DNA of 64,000 nucleotides from Atopobiaceae bacterium. GTDB lineage: Bacteria > Actinomycetota > Coriobacteriia > Coriobacteriales > Atopobiaceae. The DNA lies in the NCBI GenBank assembly GCA_022483015.1, contig JAKVOB010000001.1, positions 248,001-312,000 of the forward strand, read 5' to 3'. Positions 17,755-26,150 of this stretch are shown one piece after another (within the stretch, counting starts at the first letter, position 1; every line of letters begins with the position of its first letter). The position numbers and the translations under genes are program-made. Under the pieces are notes generated by a model. The model was not told the DNA's origin and searched no databases. It worked only from the letters and a program-made list of their open reading frames with translations.

Positions 17755-18450
17755 CTACCTCTGGCCGTAGTACGCATCAGGCCCGTGCTTGCGCAGGTAG
17801 TGCTTGTCCTGGAGCTCCTGCGGCGCCGGCTTCACGCGGGGGTTGATGGTCTCGGTCTTGCAGGCCATCTCGGCCACGCGCTCGAGGACCACGGCGTGGT
17901 AGACGGCCTCGGCGGGGTCGGCGCCCCAGGCGAAGGGGCCGTGGTTCTTGCAGAGCACGGCCGGCACCGCCACGTGGTCGTAGCCGCCCTCGCCGAACAG
18001 CTCGGCGATCAGCACGCCCGTGTTCCTCTCGTAGGCCTCGTCGATCTCGGCCTTGGTGAGGTTGCGGGCGCAGGGGATGTCACCGTAGAAGTAGTCGGCG
18101 TGCGTGGTGCCGTAGCACGGGATGGCGCGCCCCGCCTGCGCCCAGGACGTGGCCCAGGGCGAGTGCGTGTGGACGATGCCGCCCACGTCGCCGAACGCCT
18201 GGTAGAGCACGGCATGGGTCGCCGTGTCCGAGCTCGGGTTGAGGTCCCCCTCCACGCGGTTGCCGTCGAGGTCGCACACCACCATCATGTCGGGCGTCAG
18301 CTCGTCGTAGGCGACGCCGGAGGGCTTGATCACGAAGAGGCCCCGCTCGCGGTCGACGCCGGACACGTTGCCCCACGTGAACGTGACCAGCCCGTGGGCC
18401 GGCAGGTCCATGTTCGCCTCGTAGACGGCCTGCTTGAGTTCCTCCAGCAT
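17755..18450 (-). CDS. ulaF: L-ribulose-5-phosphate 4-epimerase
   Basis: 231 residues of the class II aldolase/AraD family. Metal-binding histidines are visible in VHTHSPWA and in TTHADYFYG, with the catalytic region around CKNHGPFAWG. It converts L-ribulose-5-phosphate to D-xylulose-5-phosphate, which then enters the pentose phosphate pathway handled by the transketolase and transaldolase genes nearby. It lies 9 bases downstream of ulaG, with AGGAGGC before its ATG. AraD and UlaF cannot be told apart by sequence alone; operon context decides for UlaF. Confidence 0.92.
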   Translation of the reverse strand: MLEELKQAVYEANMDLPAHGLVTFTWGNVSGVDRERGLFVIKPSGVAYDELTPDMMVVCDLDGNRVEGDLNPSSDTATHAVLYQAFGDVGGIVHTHSPWATSWAQAGRAIPCYGTTHADYFYGDIPCARNLTKAEIDEAYERNTGVLIAELFGEGGYDHVAVPAVLCKNHGPFAWGADPAEAVYHAVVLERVAEMACKTETINPRVKPAPQELQDKHYLRKHGPDAYYGQR

Positions 18451-18459
18451 GAGTGCCTC

Positions 18460-19578
18460 CTAGAGGACCGAGCGGAACGGCACGTTGGGCTCGTAGTCGA
18501 AGCAGTCATGGAAGCCACGGTCATGGTGATAGGCCATCCTGTCCTTGTCGGCAGGATAGGTGTAGTGACCACCCGGCTCCCAGAAGAAGGGATGGAACTG
18601 GTAGTCGAGCCGATCCTTGCGCATCTCCCAGAGCACCTTGATCTCGTTCACGTCGGCCTGGAAGTTGGTCCAGACGTCATAGTGGATGGGGATGACGACC
18701 TTGGCCTGGAGCGCCTCGGCCATACGCAGGATGTCGGTGGCCTCCATCTTGTCCTGGAGCCCGACGGGGTTGCAGCCATACGAGCCAAAGCACACGTCGA
18801 CGCCGCCGTACTTCTTGGCGATGTCCTTGCCGTGCTTGGCGAAGTAGATCGAATAGTGCGAGTCGCCGCTGTGGTAGATGTTGCCGCCAGGGGTGCGGAT
18901 GAGGTAGTTCACGGCCTTCTCGTCCATGTCCATCGGGCACTTGCCCCAGAGGTCCTCACGGTCGGGACCGGTGGAGTCGGTCGTGGTGATGCAGGTGCGG
19001 TCGAACGAGTCCATCGCGATGATCTCGAGGTCCTTGATCTTGATGGTGTCGCCCGGCTTCACGACGATGCAGCGGTCCTCGGGCACGCCCCACTTGACCC
19101 AGAAGTCGACGGACTTCTGGGGGCCGATGAACGGCACGGGGATCTCGTGGCCGTCCTTGTCGGTGGTGGTCATGCCGGACTGGATCACGTGGGCTGCGAA
19201 CTCCTTGCTCATATGGTCCTGGTGATAGTGGGTCGCGAGCACCGCATCGACATGCTTGACCTCGAACGGGTCGATGAGGAAGGGGATGTTGCGCAGGTTG
19301 GGCTGCATGGCGCGGACGCCGGCCATGTTGGCCATCTGGTGGCCGACCTTCATCTTGCCGTCCCCGTGGGTGCGCTTACCGTTGCCGGCCCAGAGGTCGA
19401 TGGTGATGTTGGCATCGCCTGGGGTCTTGATCCACATCCCCGTGCAGCCCAACCACCACATCTCGACGGACCCTGGCTCCACCTTGGTGTTCTCGATCTC
19501 CTCGTTGAGCCATGTGCCCCACTCGGGGAACGTGCTCTTGATCCACTTGTCCTTGGTCATCTCCGAAATCTCGGACAT
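18460..19578 (-). CDS. ulaG: L-ascorbate-6-phosphate lactonase
   Basis: 372 residues of the metallo-beta-lactamase fold. The metal motif is ATHYHQDHMS near residue 117, with further ligands in HSGDSHYSIYF and IPIHYDVWTNF. The N-terminal block WWLGCTGMWIKTPG and the overall length match UlaG. It opens the lactone ring of L-ascorbate-6-phosphate produced by the PTS, giving 3-keto-L-gulonate-6-phosphate. It precedes ulaF and follows the propeller-like gene within the operon. The ribosome site is GAAGGAGG. Confidence 0.95.
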   Translation of the reverse strand: MSEISEMTKDKWIKSTFPEWGTWLNEEIENTKVEPGSVEMWWLGCTGMWIKTPGDANITIDLWAGNGKRTHGDGKMKVGHQMANMAGVRAMQPNLRNIPFLIDPFEVKHVDAVLATHYHQDHMSKEFAAHVIQSGMTTTDKDGHEIPVPFIGPQKSVDFWVKWGVPEDRCIVVKPGDTIKIKDLEIIAMDSFDRTCITTTDSTGPDREDLWGKCPMDMDEKAVNYLIRTPGGNIYHSGDSHYSIYFAKHGKDIAKKYGGVDVCFGSYGCNPVGLQDKMEATDILRMAEALQAKVVIPIHYDVWTNFQADVNEIKVLWEMRKDRLDYQFHPFFWEPGGHYTYPADKDRMAYHHDRGFHDCFDYEPNVPFRSVL

Positions 19579-19605
19579 GGTGACCTCCTTCTGTGTTGTG
19601 TTGGG

Positions 19606-20655
19606 TTAGTCCTGGACGGCCTCGTAGAGCGCGACCTCGTCGGTCTCACGGTTGGCCGCAACGATGGTGTCGTGGTCGCCGTTGCCATAGACCCAGACGT
19701 TCGTGGGGCCGAAGTCGTGGTCTATGACCTCGACGTGATAGGTGCCCTGCTCTAACCAGATACGGAGCAGGTCACGGTCACCCTTGCGATGACCTACAAT
19801 CGCGCAGGGATTCCCGTTGAGCGAGCCGCCCCAGATGGCATGCATGAAGGGACGCTTCTCTGGATCCGTCCAGACACACCGATAGGTCCCGGCGTCATCG
19901 AGATGCCAGACGCTGATCGTGTCGCCATGGAAGGGAGAGAGGCATAGCAGCTCGTCCTTCCCATCTCCGTCGAGGTCGACGAGCGTGATGTCACTCGTGG
20001 GCTCGGTGGTGATGTGGTCGATCTGCCACTCACCGTCCGGGGTCATGGGCGGGGTGTAGCGAAAGACCCCGTCATCGGTCGAGACGAGCGCGAAAGTGCG
20101 GTCGGGTGCGGTATAGAACCCGTGGTTCTTGAGCTGGGTCTCACGAAGCGTCGTGAGGGCAAGCTGGCTCTGCTTGCCATAGCGCTCGAGGTCTCCCGTG
20201 AGCGGTGCCGCGAAGACCTTACCAGGGAAGCGCCAGTCCTCCTTGTAGGCACAGGCACTCTTGATGGTGCAGGCCAGAAGCCAGAGAGTCTTGTCCTCAC
20301 CCTTGAGGATGCCGAAGCGATGGACGTAGGGCAGATCGCAGAGGGTCGCACTCGACCAGGCGCCATCGTCCGCCTTGGTATAGGTGGAGATGTGCGCATC
20401 GTCACCGCCGCAGTTAGGCGAGAAGAACTCGGTGGTGGAGAGGAACTGGTCCGCACGCCCCGGAACCTGCACCATGGTCATGACGCCACCAGGACCCGCC
20501 GTGACCGTCTCCAGAGGGGTGCCGTCGAGGGCAAAGCGCCTCGTGGGACCTTCCTTCTCGACCCCAATGAGGAAGCTCTTGGCATCCGTACCATCGAACA
20601 TCGCGATTGCATAGCATTTGGGCATGGAGGCGATGCTGCGCTTCTCGAACTTCAT
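19606..20655 (-). CDS. uncharacterised beta-propeller-like protein in the ascorbate operon
   Basis: 349 residues without signal peptide or membrane segment, so cytoplasmic. The sequence is beta-rich with repeated blade-like stretches and one FG-GAP/VCBS-type calcium loop, DITLVDLDGDGKDELLCLSP, near residue 220, followed by similar but weaker repeats (HAIWGGSLNGNPCAIVGHR, NVWVYGNGDHDTIVAANRE). Its place between ulaB and ulaG (gaps of 27 bases on both sides) ties it to ascorbate use. A lactonase or sugar-phosphate enzyme of propeller fold is possible, but no catalytic residues can be assigned. Confidence 0.75.
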   Translation of the reverse strand: MKFEKRSIASMPKCYAIAMFDGTDAKSFLIGVEKEGPTRRFALDGTPLETVTAGPGGVMTMVQVPGRADQFLSTTEFFSPNCGGDDAHISTYTKADDGAWSSATLCDLPYVHRFGILKGEDKTLWLLACTIKSACAYKEDWRFPGKVFAAPLTGDLERYGKQSQLALTTLRETQLKNHGFYTAPDRTFALVSTDDGVFRYTPPMTPDGEWQIDHITTEPTSDITLVDLDGDGKDELLCLSPFHGDTISVWHLDDAGTYRCVWTDPEKRPFMHAIWGGSLNGNPCAIVGHRKGDRDLLRIWLEQGTYHVEVIDHDFGPTNVWVYGNGDHDTIVAANRETDEVALYEAVQD

Positions 20656-20682
20656 GGTTGACCTTCCGTTCCAGGCTCTTCG

Positions 20683-20997
20683 CTAGTTGCTGAACTTCTC
20701 TGCGGCGCCGGTCGCCTTGAGCTTCTCCTCGACCTCGGCGTCAGAGAGAACGTTGCGCAGGCCGATGACGTTTACACCCGCCTTCACGGCGTCGTCGTAC
20801 ATGTTCAGGAAGTTGAGCGGTGCGAAGACGATGTCATACTGGCGAGCGCTTGAGACACCCTCCGAGAGGGCACAGTGATGGATGTCAGAGACGTTCATCC
20901 CGAGCTTCTGGGCGACGCGCTCGACCGTCATCTTCATCATGAGCGAGGTGCCGGCACCGTTCGCGCATGCGACCAGGATCTTTGCTGATGCTGCCAT
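20683..20997 (-). CDS. ulaB: PTS ascorbate transporter subunit IIB
   Basis: 104 residues from the ATG at 20997 with AAAGGAGT upstream. The P-loop-like phosphocysteine motif is ILVACANGAGTSLMM near residue 10. The phosphate moves from IIA to this cysteine and then to the sugar as it passes through IIC. It lies between ulaA and the propeller-like gene. The open frame continues upstream to 21207 in unrelated sequence without a start signal. Confidence 0.93.
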   Translation of the reverse strand: MAASAKILVACANGAGTSLMMKMTVERVAQKLGMNVSDIHHCALSEGVSSARQYDIVFAPLNFLNMYDDAVKAGVNVIGLRNVLSDAEVEEKLKATGAAEKFSN

Positions 20998-21091
20998 TGA
21001 GACCACTCCTTTGGTTGGGGGCAGATTCGTCCATTCCTTGGTGCGCCGCCCGATCTGCCCGACCGAGCGGCGCACCAGAGTCCGATCGAAG

Positions 21092-22621
21092 CTAGGCCGC
21101 CTTTTCCTTACCTGCAGCCGCTGCCGCTTCCGCCGCCTGCTTGGCACGGATGTCCTTGCACTTCTGGTAGTCCTCGGTCTCCATGAAGTAGGTGTCCTTA
21201 TGGGCACGGTACTGGAGCTGCGGGATGATCAGCAGCGCGGCGACGACGATGGCGAATCCGGCGTAGCTCAGGTACTTCATGACCACCGTGAAGATCGGCC
21301 ACACGACGGCCCAGTCCCACATACCGAGGTAGCCGCCATAGGCCGCCATACCGACCCAGCTGGCGATGAACGCGGAGCCGAAGACCTGGAGCAGGCCCGA
21401 GATGAACGGGAAGAGCATGCAGGCCTTGATGCCACCCTTGTTGTTGGCATAGACGCCGATGGTGGCATTGTCGAAGAACAGCGGCACGAAGCCAGCGACC
21501 ACGATGACGGGGCTCTGGAGCACAAGCAGGGTGCCGATGGCGAGGAACTGTCCGGCAGCGCCGAAGAGGAAGCCGATGGTCACGGCGTTGGGGGAACCGA
21601 AGCCATAGGTGACGGCGCAGTCGACACCAGGGACGGAGCCGTGGAGCAGCTTGCTCGAGATGCCCTGGAAGGAGTTGGTGAGCTCGGTCACGAACGTACG
21701 GACGCCGAGCTGCAGGATCGAGAGGTAGACGGCGAACGAGAAGCAGGTCGTGAGGATGTAGAAGAAGAAGTCCTGGCTCTCCGTGAGGAAGCCTTGCTCG
21801 ACCAGGAAGTCCTTACCAAGGATGACAAGGATGACGCCAAAGAACGCGGTCATGAGGATGGCCGTGGCCACGAGGTTCTCGTTGAAGATCTTGAGGAAAC
21901 CGGGGAGCTTGATGTCCTCGATACGCTTGGATGCCTTCTTGGCATGCTTGTTCATGCGCTCAGCAAGCTTGGATGTGACATAGATGCCAAACATCTGCTG
22001 GTGAGCGACGGAGAAGCCGGCACCATCCGTGAGGTCCTGCGTGGGACCTACGCAGAGGTTGGTACCAACAGCCCAGTACAGTCCCAGAAGTATCGTCATC
22101 ACGATGAGGACCGCCGTGTTGTCGAGCTGGGGGAAGCAGAACAGGATGAGCCAGAATGCGGTGGCTGCCTGCTGGACCTGGACATGGCCGGTCGTGAAGA
22201 TCGAGCGGCACTTGGTGTACTTCTTCAGGGCCACGAGCACGATGTTCAGAATGAAGGCGAACAGGAGCAGGAGCATGACCTGCGAGAAGGACCGCCCAAG
22301 GATGAACGAGGGAGCGTTGGCATCCTCGAGGCCAGCCTGCACGGCGTTCTGGCCGAAGTAGGGATCGATGACCATGGCCGAGAGGTTGAAGCGGGTCTTG
22401 AGGCCCACGAGGACGGGACGGAACGCGGAGACCAGGCCACTCGAGCCCACGAGCAGGATCTGGTAGCCGACGACGGCCTTGATGAAGCCTGCGAGGACAT
22501 CGTACCAGGGCTTCTTGAGCAGTGCATAACCTATGACGACGATGACGCCGATAAAGTAGGCTGGCTGCGTCAGGATGTTGGCTGCGAAATAGTCCCAGAC
22601 CGCCATGATTGCATCGAGCAT
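21092..22621 (-). CDS. ulaA: PTS ascorbate transporter subunit IIC
   Basis: 509-residue integral membrane protein with about ten to twelve hydrophobic segments, starting IMAVWDYFAANILTQPAYFI. Blocks typical of the SgaT/UlaA family are visible: KAVVGYQILLVGSSGLV, GVDCAVTYGFGSPNAVTIGF and VPLFFDNATIGVYANNKGG. It imports L-ascorbate while it is phosphorylated through UlaB. The C-terminus has a charged, Ala-rich cytoplasmic tail. It is the second gene of the operon, 47 bases after ulaC. Confidence 0.95.
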   Translation of the reverse strand: MLDAIMAVWDYFAANILTQPAYFIGVIVVIGYALLKKPWYDVLAGFIKAVVGYQILLVGSSGLVSAFRPVLVGLKTRFNLSAMVIDPYFGQNAVQAGLEDANAPSFILGRSFSQVMLLLLFAFILNIVLVALKKYTKCRSIFTTGHVQVQQAATAFWLILFCFPQLDNTAVLIVMTILLGLYWAVGTNLCVGPTQDLTDGAGFSVAHQQMFGIYVTSKLAERMNKHAKKASKRIEDIKLPGFLKIFNENLVATAILMTAFFGVILVILGKDFLVEQGFLTESQDFFFYILTTCFSFAVYLSILQLGVRTFVTELTNSFQGISSKLLHGSVPGVDCAVTYGFGSPNAVTIGFLFGAAGQFLAIGTLLVLQSPVIVVAGFVPLFFDNATIGVYANNKGGIKACMLFPFISGLLQVFGSAFIASWVGMAAYGGYLGMWDWAVVWPIFTVVMKYLSYAGFAIVVAALLIIPQLQYRAHKDTYFMETEDYQKCKDIRAKQAAEAAAAAGKEKAA

Positions 22622-22668
22622 CTTCTACCTCCTTGTGGGCCTCTCAGGCCCAATCGCTTGTTGCCGTG

Positions 22669-23130
22669 CTAGCCGTCGTTGACGATCTTGTCGATCTCAA
22701 GCAGGTCCTCGGGAGCCTGTACGGCCTTGAGCCTCTCGATGGCCTCGTCGTTGGAGAGGACCGCATAGAGCTTGGTCATGTTTGCCAGGTGCGCATCGGG
22801 ATCCGTGTCGCAGAGGGTGAAGAAGACCTGCGCGTCCTTCTCAGGGTTGCCTTCTTCGAAGTGAACCGGGGTGGCGCACCGCATGAATCCGATGGCCGTC
22901 TTGTTGCAGCCCTTCGCGTTCTCGGTGGAGTGCGGCATGGCCACACCCGGTATCAGGACGATGTACGGACCATGCTTCTCGACACAGGCAATGATCTCGT
23001 CAGCGTAGACGGGGTCGACGGTACCGTCGGCCTCGAGCGGCTTGCAACACTCGCGAATGGCATCCTGCCATGAGAACGGACCATCCGTGAGGGTGTAGTG
23101 CTTGCTCTCGTAGATCTCCCTAAGCAGCAT
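22669..23130 (-). CDS. ulaC: PTS ascorbate transporter subunit IIA
   Basis: 153 residues of the mannitol/fructose-type EIIA fold. The phosphorylated histidine is in GVAMPHSTENA near residue 67. The ATG at 23130 is preceded by AAGGAGAGG at a normal distance. Upstream in-frame ATGs up to 23268 lie within the operator region and lack ribosome sites, so the shorter protein is preferred. It receives phosphate from HPr and passes it to UlaB. It is the first gene of the ula operon; a promoter and repressor sites lie directly upstream. Confidence 0.92.
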   Translation of the reverse strand: MLLREIYESKHYTLTDGPFSWQDAIRECCKPLEADGTVDPVYADEIIACVEKHGPYIVLIPGVAMPHSTENAKGCNKTAIGFMRCATPVHFEEGNPEKDAQVFFTLCDTDPDAHLANMTKLYAVLSNDEAIERLKAVQAPEDLLEIDKIVNDG

Positions 23131-23167
23131 TTCTGCTTCCTCTCCTTTCCCTATCCCCATCTTGTTC

Positions 23168-23217
23168 ATACCGTTCATAACGTTCGTATTTAATGAATGG
23201 TATGTACTTTCTAGCAA
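23168..23217 (-). promoter_or_regulatory. ula operon promoter with repressor sites
   Basis: On the minus strand: -35 TTGCTA (23212-23217), 17-base spacer, -10 ATTAAA (23189-23194). Overlapping it are inverted arms ATACCGTTCAT (23168-23178) and ATGAATGGTAT (23193-23203). The same half-site recurs upstream of the divergent regulator. This fits a DeoR-type repressor with several half-sites spread over a divergent region. Confidence 0.65.
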
Positions 23218-23282
23218 CGGTTTAACATAGATCCCTGGAATTCGTTGGAGGAATAGCATATTGACCACTCGCGGTCGAATTG

Positions 23283-23346
23283 ATACCGTTCATATTCATT
23301 AACTATCGTTCATATCGTTCATATCGCATCGTCGGTAGTCTATACT
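23283..23346 (+). promoter_or_regulatory. promoter and GTTCAT repeats of the DeoR-family regulator
   Basis: Plus-strand -35 TTCATA (23318-23323), 17-base spacer, -10 TATACT (23341-23346). Half-sites: ATACCGTTCAT (23283-23293) and two head-to-tail copies of ATCGTTCAT (23305-23322) that run into the -35. This suggests autoregulation by the product of the downstream gene. Confidence 0.62.
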
Positions 23347-23396
23347 CAATGTCCAGTCGCCCAAACAGGGTTGGCCACGACGGAAGGGAGCGGCCC

Positions 23397-24170
23397 ATGC
23401 GCAACAGTAGAGCCTTCGTCGCACAACGCCGCGAGGCGATTGCCTCGTTCCTTGAATCGCACGGAAGTGCCGAGGTGAACGACCTGGCTGAGCGGTTCCA
23501 GGTATCCCCTCTCACCATCAGGCGAGACCTTGACTCCCTAGCCGAACAGGGCATCCTCGAACGTGGTTACGGCACCGCCACCTTGAAGGATCCCCTCGGC
23601 AACGAGCTCGCCTCGAACCAGGTACGTGCAAAGCAGGCCATCGCACGGGAGGCCGCCAGGCTCGTGAGCGACGGTGACACCATCTTCATAAACACGAGCT
23701 CGACCGCGCTACGTATGATCGAGTTCATCACCGCGGAGAACGTCACCGTCATCACCAACAATGGCAAGGCCCTCGAGACCCCGCTCTCACCCACCATGAC
23801 GGTGCTGCTCACAGGAGGGGAGATCAGGGTTCCCAAGTGGTCCATGTCGGGACCGTTCGCGCTCTCCAACATAGGGAGGGTCACGGCCGTGAGGTGCTTC
23901 ATGGGTTGCAACGGTATCTCCGCAGAAGGTGGCATCGCCACGATGTCATCGCAGGAAGCGCCCGTCAACTCCCTCATGGTCGAGCGAGCTGACCAGTGCG
24001 TCATGCTGGCGGACCACACCAAGATCGGTGTGACGGCGAGCTTCTGCTATGGAACATGTGACCAGACGGACCTGCTCATAACCGATGAGGCCGCAGACGA
24101 TGAGGCCCTCGCGGTGTTGAGGCAGTGCGGCATCCATGCGATCAAGAAGGTGCCGCTCACAAAGTCGTGA
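23397..24170 (+). CDS. DeoR-family regulator of ascorbate use (UlaR-like)
   Basis: 257 residues from the ATG at 23397 (GAAGGGAG upstream). The N-terminal helix-turn-helix is RREAIASFLESHGSAEVNDL followed by VSPLTIRRDLDSLAEQGILE, a clear DeoR signature. The C-terminal sugar-phosphate sensor domain shows GDTIFINTSSTALRMIE and VTVITNNGKAL. It is transcribed divergently from the ula operon, and repeated GTTCAT half-sites lie between them. It most likely represses ula genes until L-ascorbate-6-phosphate is present, as UlaR does in E. coli. It ends 4 bases from the convergent LacI gene. Confidence 0.87.
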   Translation: MRNSRAFVAQRREAIASFLESHGSAEVNDLAERFQVSPLTIRRDLDSLAEQGILERGYGTATLKDPLGNELASNQVRAKQAIAREAARLVSDGDTIFINTSSTALRMIEFITAENVTVITNNGKALETPLSPTMTVLLTGGEIRVPKWSMSGPFALSNIGRVTAVRCFMGCNGISAEGGIATMSSQEAPVNSLMVERADQCVMLADHTKIGVTASFCYGTCDQTDLLITDEAADDEALAVLRQCGIHAIKKVPLTKS

Positions 24171-24174
24171 CCGC

Positions 24175-25182
24175 CTACCGCACGCTGCCGCCCTGGACGA
24201 GCCTCGGGGCCAGAAGCTCCTGCCGCGGCTCGGTCCGGCCGTCGACCAGCCGCTCGCGCAGCATCGAGACCGCATGCTCGGCCAGCATCACCACGTCCTG
24301 GTCCACGGCCGCGAGCGTAGGCTCGAAGAGCGTGTCGGCCACCGAGTTGTCGTAGCTCACGATGGAGTAGTCCTCGGGGACCCGCATCCCCTGTTCGTGC
24401 AGGTACTTGAGGAGTCCCAGCGCGATGTTGTCGCTCGAGGCGAAGACGGCCGTGGCGTCCGTGCCCATGAGGGTCGCCCCCGCCGCATACCCGCTGGGGA
24501 TGTGATAGTCGGCCTCGATCACGTACTCGGGCGCCACGGGGAGGTCGGCCTCGCGCATGGCGCGCCGGTATCCCGCCAGGCGCTCGCGACCGCTCCGGGA
24601 GCCCGTCGCGTTCACCACGGCAGCCACCCGCTTGTGGCCGCATTCGATGAGGTAGTGGCAGGCGAGGTAGGCCCCCAGCTCGTTGTCGAACTGCACACGG
24701 TCGCATGGGACGCCGTCGAGCACGCGGTCCACCAGCACGGCGGGCACCGAGAGCTCCGAGATGGCCCGGACCAGCTCGTCGTTCTCGCCGACCTCGCTCG
24801 AGACCACGAGGAACAGGCCGTCCACGCCACGCTCCACGAGCATGCGTATGAGCTCGAGGTCGCTCTCGGAGCGGTCGTTGGAGTTGGTGATGAAGAGGGC
24901 GTAGCCGTCCTGGCGGCACCGCTCCTCCAGGCTCTTGGCCAGGCTCGCGAAGAAGCGGCTCTCGATGTTGGGGACCACGAGGCCCAGGGTGTGGGTCTGC
25001 CGCATGACGAGGCTGCGCGCGATCTGGTTGGGCACATAGTGCAGGCGCGTGGCGCACTCGCGGATGCGGTCCTTGCTCGCCGGCGAGAGACGGCAGGGCT
25101 TGTCGTTCAGCACGAGCGAGACGGACGTGATGGACAGCCCCACCTCGTCGGCGATGTCCCGCAGCGTGACCTTGTCTGACAC
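24175..25182 (-). CDS. LacI-family transcriptional regulator
   Basis: About 335 residues. The N-terminal helix-turn-helix VTLRDIADEVGLSITSVSLV and hinge RLHYVPNQIARSLVMRQTHT are LacI-type; the rest is a periplasmic-binding-protein-like sensor domain (LGLVVPNIESRFFASLAKSL, VFASSDNIALGLLKYLHE). The GTG at 25182 is preferred because GGGAGG lies at a good distance; the ATG at 25191 touches that site directly. The effector is unknown. It lies 6 bases behind yitT, as if co-transcribed, and converges on the DeoR regulator. It is one candidate for the operator in the transaldolase promoter. Confidence 0.88.
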   Translation of the reverse strand: MSDKVTLRDIADEVGLSITSVSLVLNDKPCRLSPASKDRIRECATRLHYVPNQIARSLVMRQTHTLGLVVPNIESRFFASLAKSLEERCRQDGYALFITNSNDRSESDLELIRMLVERGVDGLFLVVSSEVGENDELVRAISELSVPAVLVDRVLDGVPCDRVQFDNELGAYLACHYLIECGHKRVAAVVNATGSRSGRERLAGYRRAMREADLPVAPEYVIEADYHIPSGYAAGATLMGTDATAVFASSDNIALGLLKYLHEQGMRVPEDYSIVSYDNSVADTLFEPTLAAVDQDVVMLAEHAVSMLRERLVDGRTEPRQELLAPRLVQGGSVR

Positions 25183-25197
25183 CGTGGTCATCCTCCC

Positions 25198-26073
25198 TCA
25201 GGAACCTATCTGCCGGAACCCCTCGCCGAATGCCTCGTGGACCTCGGATATCACCACGACGGCATCGGGATCTATGTCGGAGACGATCGTCTTCAGCATC
25301 CCGATCTCTCCCCTGCTGAGAATAACGTACAACATCGGGCGGTCATTGCCCGACCAGACGCCGCGCGCCTGGATCTCGGTGCAGCCACGGCCCATCTCGT
25401 ACATGACGTCGTTGGCGATGCGCTCGTGCTCGTTCGAGATGACCCAGGCTGCCCGCTCCGTGCGGGGGCCGTCGATGACCATGTCGATGAGCCGGCCCGT
25501 GATGAACATGCACACGGCAGCGTACAGGGCGTTGTCCAGCGAGAAGACGGGGATCGAGATGACCACGATCACCACGTCGCACACCATGGAGAGCGTGCCC
25601 ACCGGAGCCGACGTCCGCTTGGAGAGGAGCTGGGCGATGATGTCGGTCCCGCCGGTGTTGCCACCGGAGCGGAAGACGAGCCCCAGTCCGAATCCCGAGA
25701 CGAGGCCGCCGTAGAGGGCGCACAGCAGCAGGTCGCCGCCACCGAGCACGGGAAGCACCGGTGCCAGGGCATCGGTGAAGACGGCCGAGGCGATGATCCC
25801 TGCCAGCGTCCGTGTGGCGTAGCGCAGGCCGCCCGAGCGGATCACGGGAATCATGAGCAGGGCGTTCATGGCAAGGGTCTGGAGGCCGATGGGGAGGTCG
25901 ATGCCCGAGGGCGCCACGGCGGCGCGGATCACGGTCGCAAGGCCTGTGACCCCGCCGGCAGCGAGCCCATTGGGCACCTGGAAGCAGTCGATGCCCACTG
26001 CGAAGACGAACGACCCCACGCAGATGAGGATCGCATCGCGCAGGACGCCCCTTCTGGACCTCCCCTGTTCCAT
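25198..26073 (-). CDS. YitT-family membrane protein
   Basis: 291 residues. Five hydrophobic segments follow a short basic N-terminus (AILICVGSFVFAVGIDCFQV, then GLAAGGVTGLATVI), with the family pattern FRSGGNTGGTDIIAQLL. The C-terminal cytoplasmic domain (LYVILSRGEIGMLKTIVSDI) is the DUF2179 fold. Family members are widespread; their transport substrate is not established. The start at 26073 is supported by GGAGGG. The gene is followed after 6 bases by the LacI regulator. Confidence 0.88.
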   Translation of the reverse strand: MEQGRSRRGVLRDAILICVGSFVFAVGIDCFQVPNGLAAGGVTGLATVIRAAVAPSGIDLPIGLQTLAMNALLMIPVIRSGGLRYATRTLAGIIASAVFTDALAPVLPVLGGGDLLLCALYGGLVSGFGLGLVFRSGGNTGGTDIIAQLLSKRTSAPVGTLSMVCDVVIVVISIPVFSLDNALYAAVCMFITGRLIDMVIDGPRTERAAWVISNEHERIANDVMYEMGRGCTEIQARGVWSGNDRPMLYVILSRGEIGMLKTIVSDIDPDAVVVISEVHEAFGEGFRQIGS

Positions 26074-26112
26074 GACCACCCTCCGCCCGACTCCAGACCG
26101 ACGCCCCCCAAG

Positions 26113-26130
26113 GGTCACCCGACGGTGACC
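26113..26130 (-). terminator. small hairpin after prfB
   Basis: Perfect 7-base arms GGTCACC / GGTGACC with a 4-base loop, 21 bases beyond the prfB stop. No T-run follows, so terminator activity is uncertain. Confidence 0.35.
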
Positions 26131-26150
26131 TCACAACAAGCGCGAAGCCG

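Noticed and set aside
24175-25182. LacI protein as the ascorbate regulator
   Set aside because: The DeoR-family gene is the divergent neighbour of the operon and shares its half-sites; no LacI-type palindrome with central CG is seen at the ula promoter.
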